Below, in pieces: positions 31,557-44,300 of a DNA stretch of 64,000 bases (position 1 is its first letter; each line of letters starts with the position of its first letter). Where the stretch lies: positions 1,798,001 through 1,862,000 of the forward strand of contig JAZGTN010000089.1 in NCBI GenBank assembly GCA_037783415.1. Reading direction: 5' to 3'. The notes beneath the pieces are model-generated. The model made no database searches. It saw only the letters and a program-made list of their open reading frames with translations, and was not told the DNA's origin. Position numbers and translations under genes: made by a program. The DNA comes from Leptasterias polaris. Its lineage: Eukaryota > Echinodermata > Asteroidea > Forcipulatida > Asteriidae.

Positions 31557-32066
31557 GATGGGACAAGGGAAAACCTTCTTTTGAGAATCAAATCATACGT
31601 TCAAGGTCCATTTGGAAATTCTAATTTAACTTTGGGTTTGGACAGACGATTCTTTTCTTAAGATTGTGCCCAAACTAACGAACCTGCAACACTCTTACAA
31701 TTTAGATGTTTACGGCACACAAACCTCTCTTCCAGTATCAGAGAATAAATGCTGCACCCTGTGTGGAGTGCTAACGCTCTTTAAGCACAGATGATCATCA
31801 AAATGACTGCACATGGTTCATGTCATCACATGCACAAGGTTTGTATAAAGCAAGGAGGTAGAAAATATAAACTTCAACAACACAACTCAATCACATAAGA
31901 AGCGTACTCTGCAAAACAATGTCTGTTGCATGGTCGGGTTGTCCAACGATGGCGCTGTTTATAACGCACGCCAATCGACTCCCGACGCAACGATGCACAA
32001 AATCAGTGATGGTTATCAGGTAGCATGATCAGCGAGTAGAGCGCCCTCTTGTGATGTAATCACATC

Positions 32067-32323
32067 TCATACGTCCTCCGGTAATGGGTCGACGTGTCTC
32101 ATCCCATGCAGAGGGATTCCGTTGGGGTTAAGTTTGCTGGGCATGAAGCTTGGGATATTCCCGTTGGGTATTGTGCCGTTGGGGATCACACCATTCGGGA
32201 TGGCACCATTTGGGATGGCACCGTTTGGGATGTGTCCATTCATGAGATGACCATTGGCTGAAGGTGAGCTGGCAGTGCTGACCGTGCCGGGTGATGCTGA
32301 TGGCGGGGGACCAGTGTGTGGAC
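32067..32323 (-). CDS. TGFBR3: TGFBR3 last coding exon: cytoplasmic tail with IPNG repeat
   Basis: This exon encodes the last 85 residues of the betaglycan protein. It opens with a Pro/Ser-rich stretch (GPHTGPPPSASPG) like the vertebrate tail. It then runs through NGHIPNGAIPNGAIPNGVIP and further IPNG units before ending PLPEDV and TGA at 32067-32069. Six consecutive NG-x-IP steps are visible. The last four residues fit the class III PDZ-ligand pattern (acidic at -2, hydrophobic at 0); vertebrate betaglycan also ends in a PDZ ligand, but of class I. Confidence 0.88.
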
Positions 32324-35300
32324 CTGGTAAAGTGAGATTTTCATTCAGTCATTAAGAGCAAATAATTTTTCCATTCTCAAATGCAAACCTCTCCCTGAAG
32401 AATCACCGACTAGCCCAAGACTAAAAACACTCGTTACAGATTTAAGTGTTACCTTTGAAATCATCAAACAGAACATTTCCAACAGTCCAAAATAATTTAT
32501 GAAATAATTAACTCTGGCTCTATTGACATTCTAAAAGTTTGATTCGTTCCTCAGTAAAATTTTAACACTTTGGTTTTCGGTATTTTGGTTAAAAATAAGG
32601 TCAGGAAATTGTTGAATCTTTACCTGTGTGCGTATGAATGAACCACAGAGCTCCCATTAACACCATGCCCATGATGAATGACACAGCCACAATAGCTACT
32701 GCTGGTCCTGTTGCTAATCCAACAACTGAAGACAGGGAACAAGACCAATAAAATATTTACATATTCTGTTCCGTAAACAGTAACAAATTTCCTGTCAACA
32801 GAAGTAATTTTAACAAGTAATATATAGTACATAATTTTGTATAAATACATTTTTTTAAACTAAAATTATGACTAAATTCCATTAAACTCAACATTTATTT
32901 CCATATTAGTGAAAAATAAAGAAAGTATACAAATTTATATCAATTATTTTAATCAAAGACAATCAAGAAATGATTGAAGAATTTTTTGTAATAATAATGA
33001 AATAGATACGGAGCAAACAATATGGGGGCATTTTCAGAAGCCAAGAAGAGGCTTGTATTGAAATGCCTACTGACAAATACAAACCGACAAAATTCACAGC
33101 AAAAACAAAAGCAACAAACAAACAAATACTAACAATTTAACTTAATTTTGTCAGCTGTACCAATTCTGTATAAAACCTTTAACACTAACTCCCTTGAAAG
33201 TAAAAATTGATGTAAACTGGAAAGGAAGCAAAAACGATAGGATAAAATAGACATCAATATTCCAAACCATCTTTGTAACGACCAAGCCCTAAACAAAAGT
33301 CTTTCTCAAAAACATGTTTTTGTTACCTTGGCAATTGTCTATGGACTGACTCTTCACTTCCTTTTCCTCACCGATTTCATCTGGAACAAACAGAAATTTC
33401 CAAATAAAAAATACTCATAAACTCACTTGTTGAAACTCTACCCAAAGCAATGTGCTGCTTATTACATGGGCTGAACAGGGCCTAATTTCATAAAGCTGTT
33501 AAGAAAAAAATGCTCTGCAAATTTCAATGCTAAGCAAACAATGAGTGGGGCCACCAGTCATAACAGTGTAAACTTTATGGAATGTTGGCTGGTTACCTGT
33601 TTGTGCTAACCAAGATTTTCCTGTGCTTAGCAAGTTCTTGTGCTTACAGGCTTGATGAAATTTGGGACCCTGGCTTCTTGTAAGCATGCCTAGTGGTCCA
33701 GTGGCAAGACATCAGGGACCAATTCATGGCGCTGCTTACCAAAGAATTCTGGGCTTAGCTGCCCTCTAAAGCACATACTTCTATGGGCAGTAGCAGGGCT
33801 GCTCAGAGTGCCTGCCAGACATCAACGGTACCGCCTGATACCATAAAGATATGACTGGAATGGCCCCACTTTACCAGAGGGTTGGATGAGTGTGGGCCGA
33901 GTTAAGACTCACACTAAGCCATGTATGATCATGTAGCAGGTTTTGTACGCTGGGCAAGGTACAGAATTTTTCTACCCAGCCCCAAAAACCACACCCCTGG
34001 AAAACTACCCCCCCCCCCCTGGACATGTGGAATGGTCCAGTTTAGGATATTAAGGACGTTCAACTCGCTGTGGGCTTTGCAATTTGGAAAAACAATGAAA
34101 TCTATAACTTGTGACTTTTGTACACTGGCAGGCCTGGAATTTAATCTTTGAGCGGCAAGCCATTTCCATTTTGCAAAAGGCACGTCCATTAGAAAATCTT
34201 AAAGTCTATGGGAAACATCTGAAGGGGCATCAAGGACAAGACCAGGGGCAACAGAGGTCATGACCTCCCTGGCCTCTGTGTAATTCAAGGGTTTTAAACA
34301 ACAGCTGCAAGTTCAGACACACCTGAGTCAGTCTCCTCTAATGGAGTATCAATGGATGTCGTCAAGACACTGAAAGGACCGAGGTTTATTGCTTGCGTCA
34401 GCATGCCGTCCGCATGTACTTGATTCAGACAGCCTGTCATTGGATCCAGTATCGAAGAACACTGTACAAAAGAAACCAATCAACCAATCAAAAGACAAAG
34501 GCACTCAGCAATCAAATTGAAGAAAAATTGGCAGTCAGCTTTCGAAAGAGGTAATAATAATAATTTGCAAGGCTAATCATCCTTACTTGCAGCTGAAATG
34601 CTAAAATGCAAAGGACGTAGCTACAATGTGCTCAAGCCACAGGCATGCAAGATCCCTTTGGCAGCCAGTCACATCGACCCCTATATGACCAAGGAGCACA
34701 GCCTGAGAATGAAGTATTTGATTTTTCTGGGTGTCTTTTGGACAACCTGTTTTTTAATTTGGACCCCTGTTTTAAACTTGGACACCCTGTTGTATGTGTC
34801 ATTTAAATGTAAATGTACTGAAGTGAACGATTTTGACACCCAGTTAGTTTGGACAACCAGTTTTCCCAGCAAATTTGGACACCCTTTTACCGAATACTGG
34901 CTAAAACCTTGGCTGTAATCAAGACCTATTTTGCTATCAGCCTTGCGAGCTACAGTGACTAATCTAATTCTCTTATGAGGCATCCTTGGTTTCATTACCA
35001 GAAATACATAACAATAATAATAATGCAGACAAGCTAGGACTTCTCACCTGAGGTATTTCTTTGCTGCCACCTATGCCATACAATCCATCACGTGAACACA
35101 TACCAAGATTACAGTGTACATTGTATGGCCATTTTCCAAAGACAGAGTCTGGTACCTCAAAGCTGAACCTTCTCGTCTGATCAGAGTTTACGCTTCCTCG
35201 GTGGAATATGAGTGACTCGGTCATGGCGCAACTGTAACGAACAACAAGTACAAAATAGACTTGAAGGTTTGCATGGTGGAAAGACAATAAACATAACAAA

Positions 35301-38300
35301 TTTGCGGTGACACCATGAAGTTAGATCTCTTTTGAGTGATTGGTGGTTCTGAGAAGAACCGCTGGACTCAACGTTTCGGGTAGTACACTCTGTCCGTTGT
35401 CAGATATCTAACTACATGGTGTCACCACAAATTCCTTATGTTTTTTGACAAGAACAAATCAATAATCAAGGAATGACAGCATCCAACAAAGCAAACTATT
35501 AGACTATTGAACATGTTTTGTGCACACTGAATGCTAATACTGAGAAGCAAATTATCATCTTTGAGTAGAAACAGATGTTAAACAGATGTTAAACAGATCT
35601 TATGCACATTGCGCCATTTGAGTAGGGCGCCCCCGGCTAGAGGTAAAAAGAAGGTTGCTCAATGGCCCATCATGTGCCTCGCACATACATAGCTGTGCGA
35701 TTTCCAATACAAAGGTAATCCCTCAGCTGCTGCTTCCCAGGTTGTATCCTAAACTTTGGTTAGATCCCTGGCTATACGGCAGTTACAGGTTGAATGGCTT
35801 CTGACTGGCAACCCGAACAAAGACATTGACAAAATAGGGAGACCGCCTACATAGCTCAACTAGTAGAGCACCAGCACGTTAATCCAGAGGTCGCAGTTTC
35901 AAATCCCAATCTTAAAAAGAACATTTGATTTCCAAGAAATATAGTCTACGTTCCAGTTGTTCCTTTGTGACTTGCATTCTATACCAGACAACTTAACAAC
36001 CGAATATTTCATTTTTGTGAAATTCCGTTGGCTCTAACGGCTTGAGAAGATTTTACAAACTCACCCTCTTTGAATAAGAGGTTGTTCCTGTCCAAGATAC
36101 GACAACGAACATTGCTTTGGTACAATATTCAGCGGAGTATCACTCCTCAACGAGACCTCCAAGTAGACTCGCTCCCCAACCTGCACAGTGTGTGGATATT
36201 CCAACACCTTCTGCTGATAGTCATTCCCTGTGTACATATCCATGTTGATAGTCACCTGTGGGAAGAGAAGGGTTAACATTGTGGTGAAAAATTCATCTGC
36301 ATCACAAATGACAAACTCGCCAAATTTAATTTGAAATGGGATATATTCTCTACTCTCTGTAATAAGTAATTTAGTTTATTTGTTTTCTATTACATTTGTT
36401 GTGATTTGCAAGAGGATGTATGTTTAATTGAATAAAAGTTGTTTTCCCCCCGAGGAAAAAAAAAAAAAAACAAAAAAAAAAAAACATTGTGGTGAGACTT
36501 GTGCAAGTTTAATCGGGGACGAGATTGGATGAATGTGAACATTTCTGAAAAACGGCTTGCAGGTCTGGGTCCCTGTTCCTCTAGATCCCATGACGCCGGG
36601 TTAATACTTCCTGCGAATGCAAAGCAGTTTTGACATCACAACTCTGTTTTTGCTGCAAATGTTTTGCAAGAGTTGAGCACAGACTCTTGCGAATTGTTTA
36701 TTGCGAATTTGTGACGTCAAATTCGCTTTGCATTGGCTTTCACAGGAAGTATGAACCTGGCTTAAGTCTCTCAGATGTGACAATTCAGGAGTTTTACAAA
36801 CTCTGTGCATCACCAGAAGTACATTACTTGTAGATTTTGACACAATGTGAACTATTTCCTTCTTCCTGTAGTGACTGCTTTACTTCTTTCAAGAAACTTT
36901 GAAAGCTCAAAGTGATTTTGAGAAAATCCTGATATCGGTAAAATTCCTGAGAAATCACACGATGGTCCTCCATCAGCTTGACTACCATGAGCAGCGTGCC
37001 GTATTAAAACCTCTCGTCACTAACCCCATAGAGTGGATCGGTCACTGGTCTAATTAAAGTATCCAAATACTTACCCGATTTGGAAATGAGCTAGTAACAG
37101 GGTCTCCATTGGTCAGATACTTGCAGTTGATAGGGACAGTGTAGGACAGACTTTGCTCATCATCGACTGGTGGTCCGCCCATCAGCCGGTCTCGATCTAA
37201 TTCACCGCTACCCTCCATAACACTCTCAGAGTTAGTGTAAATGACCTGAAATGACCCAAAGCATAGAAATTGATGTCGTCATAAAAGAAATATAGCCAGG
37301 GATCACACCCAAGTTTAAGATACAACCTGGAAACAGCAGCGGAGGGATCACCTTAAGGGGATGCAAATTTTTGTTTGACTGGGTAAATTTTTTATAATTT
37401 TGGGTTTAACAAAGAAAAATTGATTAGAGCCAGTAACCTCCGGTATATTCTTTCATTCACATTCTCTCAAGTTATTTGAAATTCTTTTTATTTGGTGATA
37501 GTTTAGCCGACGATAATAACGCTGAGATTTTTCACTAACCTCATTCTTGAAAAGCACCTCATCGTCCAACAAGGTCATCTCACTCCCACACTGCTCCTTC
37601 TGCGTATCAATGACGTAGTATGGTCCCGATTCCACTGCGCCACAGGAGCGATCCCTCAGCATCATATTCTCTGCTCTCAACCCATACACATTCATAACTG
37701 AATGCAGTATTCGAATCTGGATTCCGCCTCGTTGGCATTTAATGTCCGTGAATTTCTGTAGCATCTCTAGTCTGGACGCCGGTTCCCTGGTGGGCGTGTT
37801 TTGATGCTCTAAAGAGTAGAGGAAGAGAGGGGAGACAATATTATGACAAAAAATGGAAACGCATTTATTTAAACTGTGTTCATTTTAACACAAATATAAA
37901 ACAAACTTAATAACAAACCACAAAGGGAAACTGACTGGCTATATTTTAAGATAAATCTGGGTTGAACAAAGAAACATTGACTAGAGTGGGACTGGAACTA
38001 GAGTGGGACTGGAACTAGAGGGAGACCGCCAACTAAGGTTATTACTGTATTAGATAGCTCAGTCCGCAGAGTGCCGGCACGTTAAACCGGCGGTCGAAGG
38101 TTCAAGTCCCGCAATAGTCAAATTTTCTTTGTTCAACCCACAAAATAAAACAAATTACAGTCTGATACGCAAACAGTTTGTAAAAAATAGATTTAAGATA
38201 AAATAAAACTATTCAAAATGCTCCAGATTGCACAGTACAGCTTTAAAAAACCAAGCATAATAATCAGGCTAAAAAAAATGTTCCAAGAACCTTATTTAAC

Positions 38301-41300
38301 CTTATTTTTATTTGGCGTGCTTTGGCAAACCAAAATTGAAAAAAAAAACCTGGGGAGAACCCAGAATCAGTGTTAACATATTTTTAAGAAAAAGTCAAAG
38401 AAATTTAGAAAGGCCATGTCCGACTTGGCAACTACGGCTATGGCTCTGGCTGGATCACTGAAATCGTCATGCATTGAAGTACAGGATGTCCTTAGCAACA
38501 AGCACAGCAACAGTCGTAGCCGTAGCTGTAGCCGCCAATTCAGATATGGCCAGAGTGATAAAAGAGTGTTCTACCTGACATCACCACAAACTTATTGGCA
38601 GATTCGGCTTTTGTGAAGGAGGTTACTGGCCATTCTCTTGTAGCTGCCCATGCCAGTAGTCCTTCACTGGTCCTCGGCACGTCTTGTATATCCACTGCAT
38701 TCAGCAGATCCTCCTTAACATCAACCAAGTTTGGACTCTGGTGTGAACAAACAAAACACTCATTGCTTAGTACATTTACATGCTAAGCAAAACAAAACAG
38801 ATTACCAGTCAAAAGCAATGAATTTATAACTATGTTTTGGACCGTCACCAGTTTCTGCTCAGCAAAATATTTCTGTGCTAAGTAAATTTGAATGCTTTAT
38901 TGACAGAGTTTAGGAGGATTGAAGTAAGCTTAGGATGTGCAAGTGTAGTGCACCAGACATAAGTGCGTTCTAGTCCCGTTTATGGCACTTGTGTCCATGA
39001 GCAAGACTCTTCACCATATTTGCTCAGGATGGGATGTTAAGCCGTAGGTACTGTGTGTTGTATATTGCATGTTAAAGAGCGACTCCAAAGTAAAATTCAA
39101 ATTTGTAATGCACTCATTTTGCAATTGATAGAGTCCTCGTGAAAGTGGGGGGAAAATTACAAGTCTCTAGCTTAACCTTAAAATGGTGTAAATTGTCATT
39201 TTATTTATTACTCTTTTTTTCAGAGTTTCACAGCCAAAATTCGGACCCACACCCCGATGACGAAGCCATCAGATTTTGAGTCAAATGCTGTAAACCACTC
39301 TGCCAGGACACATTGAACTAACTGGATCTTGTTACAATAACTTCAACCCTTTTCAAAAACTGTCACTTTTTTCAGGAAAAATCCTTTAAAATCAGTTTTG
39401 AGTTGATTTTAAAGAAGTACATGAAGTATCAAGATTTCTCTTACCACAACTTGCAACATGCCACTCCTTAAACCCGTTTGCACTCTCCATGTCACATTGC
39501 CCTCGGCCACCAACACCAGGACAATATCAGCCATGTTGTGACTGCTCCTACCAAACTTGATTTCCACCAAGACGGGTACCGAGTCACTGGTCACCGATCC
39601 GCTGCCAGCATGAAGAAGGATGATGTGAAACTCTGGCTGTAAAGGGCTGAGGGTTTCTTGCATCTGGCAGCCTGTGATGGGCTGCTCTACGACATGCCTG
39701 GCTGTGAAGTCCAGTGTTTGGAAGCCGGGTGAGATCACACAGCTGGATGGAGTTTTGATGCCTGCCAAAAAAGAATACATCAAAATAAAAAAATATCAAA
39801 TTAGCTGGATGGAGCTTTGATGCCTGCCAAAAAAGAATTCATCAAAATCTCAAAAATATGAAACTAGCTGGATGGAGTTCTGATGCCTGCCAAAATGAAT
39901 TCCTCAAAATCTCAAATGTGAAATTAACATGATGGACTTTTGATGCCTGCCAAAATCAATTAATCACAATCTCAACATATGGAATTAGCTGGGTGGAGTT
40001 TTGATGACTGCCAAGAAGAATTCATTCAAGTCTTAAAATGTGAAACGAACTGGATGGAGTTTTGATGCCTGCCAGAACTAATTTCAAAATTAATCTCAAT
40101 ATGAGAATTTATGTGAGCTGACCGAATGTTGATACCTGCCACTTTAAATTCTTACAAATCATAAAATGTTATCAAACATGTAGCTAAATGGAGTTTTGAT
40201 GCCTGTCAAACTCAATTTCACAAAATCTGAAATGTGAACTTGAATTGTAACTGACTGGAATTCTTAAGTAAATTCTTTAAAAAACTCAAAGTTGAATGTA
40301 ATATGCACATGGCCAGATGGAGTTTTGCTGCACACACAAAAAAGTGTTAATGTCATATCCATGATGTAAATTGTGCTAAGTTGCATTATATTTATGGCTG
40401 ATTTGAAAGTGAGGCTGTGAAAGTTCAAGTAGTGACCAAAATAAAGTCTGGAAAGTCAGCTGTGATCTCGGGTACATGTATACCTTGAATGCAGTTAATG
40501 ATTCTAAAATGTTAATTTGCAATTTCTAATCTGTAAAAAAAAAGTCAATTGCATCTTTTAAAAAGTGCATGGGAATCAAGTTTAGTACAGGGCACTAGGA
40601 AACTCCACTCATGACACAAACCCAACCATACATCTTTGCCCTTTGAAACATTTCTTTTCAAATAATAATAATAATGTGCAGTTCTCATCTTATACAACTA
40701 TTGACTGCTTCGAGTGCTATGGTTAAAACTACGACTCCCGAGGTGATCCCCGGAGCGTTCTATTTTCCCGAGGCGGGGACCACCTCGGGAGTCGTAGTTT
40801 TAACCATAGCACAAGTAAAAGCAGTCAATATTTGTTTTAATACCCCAACAAACTATTTATCATCCTCGTACATGTAATGTTCGTACGCGCATTTCAGATA
40901 CACAGATGCACAACTGATTGGGTTCGAGGTGGGTAAAAAAGACGTCTAGGTAATGCACGCCATGTGATAGTACATCGGCGGCCATGTGATAGTACATCGT
41001 TTGCCATGTGATAGTACCGCGCCGGGTTTCTAGTAAAACTAAGACATATCATGTGACATGCTCTAAACCAATCAAAAGGCAGAATATTTGTAAGGGGTGT
41101 TATAAAGCGTTTTATCACACCCGAGGGTGTCTCAAAGTGCTCATATTTTTTTTCAACAAGGTATGTGGAGCTATGTTCAAAATACACAACCATTTATCAA
41201 CACTCTATAGCACCATGTAATGGTTTACAAGTTGCTGTGGCGCAAGTTGCTGCAGCCAACCGTACCAGAAACCACCTGGGCAAACCCCTCGTAGCAATAC

Positions 41301-44300
41301 GTGTACTGTGTTCTTTAATGTGCATTATACAACACACAGGGCCTACAGCTTTACGTCCCATCCGAAGGATCAAGCAGTAATGGTTAAGGACACAAGAGTC
41401 AAGGCTGAGGCTCAAACCCACACTCTGCTAATCAGAAACACCAGAGCTTGAGTCCAGTGAACCGCTCGGCCACGTCACGCTAGTTTCAGCTCTTACAATC
41501 TCACCTACATGTATAAATAAAACCAAAGATACCTACCTGCCCCAACAAGCAGGGTGAAGGCATTTGCATCAAGCACCTCACTAAATGTAGCGGCACTGTC
41601 ATAATGTTCTTGAACAAAATTTAAGAGGTTGGAGTTGTCTTGAGGTAGAGCTGACTCAATGAGATTAATTGAGATCTCACTGTTCCAAGTAACTGAGGTA
41701 TTATGTGGTACCTGTAAGGGGAGAGATCAAAAGTCAATAGGTCAAATAATGAGTATGCCCTTTTAGACAATATCAAAGGTGATTTTTGTAAATTTTGTGC
41801 CACCCTAAGTTCTCTCCAGAGTTAGAAGTAATGAAACCATTTGGCAGGAAATTGTGCTTCGAACTGTTTGTTAGGAGTTGCAGGAACCAAGTATGTTTTA
41901 TTAATATATCCAAGTCCATGGGTAAGTTTTTTACGGAAACCACACTTGTTGAAAAATTCAAGAAGCCACAAACTGAGAGGGTCTGTATGGATTTTTGACA
42001 CATCCTGAGGGCTTAGAAGAAGACAGGGAAGGGGTTTCCTCCCACGTTGTCTGGAAGTGTAAACGGTAATATCAACAGTCGGATACAAGATTTCAGTCAG
42101 TGCTGCCTGTATTCGTTAATCATTTATCTACGGCTGTGGCTTGTGATGCATCATTGATCTAGCCACAGCCAAAGCCCTACAATCACATACACAGCTCTGT
42201 AAACACTTGTAAACTGTGTCAGAGCTTCCAACATTTGCACCTTGCAATCAGGGAGTTTTTGTCCAACAATCAGGAAGATATTCAGAATTACATTCAACAC
42301 AATAGGGAACTGGTTTCCATAATCAGGGAGATTTTCAAATTTGTTAATCAGAACATGGACTGACTGGTTTAATTTCATGGAACTTTTGCAGAATCGGGGA
42401 GAGTTGGCAGCTCTGCTGTGAGTTTTGATCCATGTGTGGGATGAGAATTTTCAATGTACAACCAATGTCATTAACACCATCATCACACAGGTTAAGCTAC
42501 ATGTACAAATGTACATACATGTACTGTACAATTCTCTGAATTCTTCTCACGACACCATATAAATTTCACCTTGGCTACCCCTGACCTGACCCCTGATGAA
42601 CCCATCATACTAAAGTGCCCCAGTGGTACAGTCTACTGGACATGAATCATGCAGGGGTGGCCGTCCTAGTTCCTGCTTCTATGTACCAGCAGGTGTCAAT
42701 AAATCAAAAGTGCTTCAGGGGTTGTGTTGTACAGTTTACTTTGTGAAAGCGAAAGGGAAGGGGGGGGGGGGGGGGGCCCAAAATCAATGCTCAAACTTTG
42801 TGGTAAGTTCAAGGATGGCCAAGAGTATAAAGCTGGTCACAATACCATCCAGGAATACATACATATACATGTACATGTACGTGTAAATGGCTGTACCAAT
42901 TGAACACACAAATCCAAACTGTTGATGTAGACACTGATGATCCCCCAAATCAACATAAGCAACATACATTAGGAGTCACCTACATGTCACCTCTATACTG
43001 GTAATGACTGGTTGAATACATGTAACCAAGTGAACACTAAATGATGCATTTGATCTACCACATTCAAAAAGTAAATTCCCCAAACTCTCTTACCCATGTA
43101 TTTTAGGGTCACACTATTTTCAATCCTAATTCCTGATGATACTGAGAGCTTGCACCTGGGCCTAATTTCACAGAGCTGCATAAAAAGTTGCTCAGCACAA
43201 CAAAATAATGCTTACCAGAATAAGGTTACCAGCTAAAAATGACATTTTACATGTACAAAGTGTAACTGATATCCTGCAAAGTTTTGCTTAGCAGAAACAT
43301 TTTAAAGGCAAAGTATACCTTCGGTTTTTGTATTGGTTCAATTGTTTTAATCCTATATAAATGTAGATATATACAATAAAATTAACCGGTGAAATTTTAT
43401 TTCAATAGGTGGTAGCATTTTTTAGATATCACCGAAAATCTGGAGCATAAGATAAATACGTAATTGGAATACACAATCTGAGAAATGTTTCATGCAGAAT
43501 CGTTTCTCAGATTGAGATGTTTTTGAAACCCTCTCTCTAAAACCACTTTCCTTTGAAGGGAATTGTTTCTCAAAATGTTATACATTATCAACAGCTGCAT
43601 TGCTTCTTACCAAGTCAGTTTTTATGGTCAATAATTTTTGAAGTAATTACCAAAGGTGTACCCTCCCTTTGAGCAGCTCAATGAAATTTGGCCCTGCTCT
43701 CAGGAATAATCTTGTCCTGCTCAAATTTGCATAATCAAGAAACTTAGACTACACTTTTTCTCACAATATTGAATGCATAATATTGAGCAACAACCGATAC
43801 ATTTTAATAATAATAATAATAATAATAATAATTAAAACTTGTAAAGCACCATCTATCTAAGACTAAACTTATTCCGAGGCGCATAAAAACCAAACAAAAC
43901 AAAAAACAGAGAGAGTAACAAAAAAGATTACAAATTACGTAGCTTAGAAAGAAAAGAAGAGCACATTGAATAAAACAGTTACATAAACGTGTCAGCAAAA
44001 ACAAGTGGAAAAATAACAAACAGTCAATCATAAGAAATATTGAACAGGTGAGTTTTTAGCAATGTTTTGAAAATGTCCAGAGACTTTGTAGCTCGGATAT
44101 GTAAAGGAAGAGAGTTCCAGAGAGTGGGTGCAGATACAGAAAATGCGCGAACGCCGTTGGAAGTGGTTGTTTTAGGGACAGTTAAAAGAAGTTGGTTTGT
44201 AGAGCGAAGATTGCGAGTTGGCGTATATGGTGAGAGAATTTCTTTGAGATAGGGAGGAGCCCTATCATTCATAGCTTTCCAGGCAAGCAAAATGATTTTG

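Noticed and set aside
30918..31624. Long open frames (119-150 codons) on both strands with YVLQHPGMFSNTQVC-type repeats
   Set aside because: They come from a 20-bp minisatellite whose unit lacks stops in several frames; both strands are open over the same DNA and no splice or start context supports a gene.
35850..35910. Possible tRNA-Asn gene
   Set aside because: Head of a SINE; stems are incomplete and the same sequence is embedded in repeat copies elsewhere.
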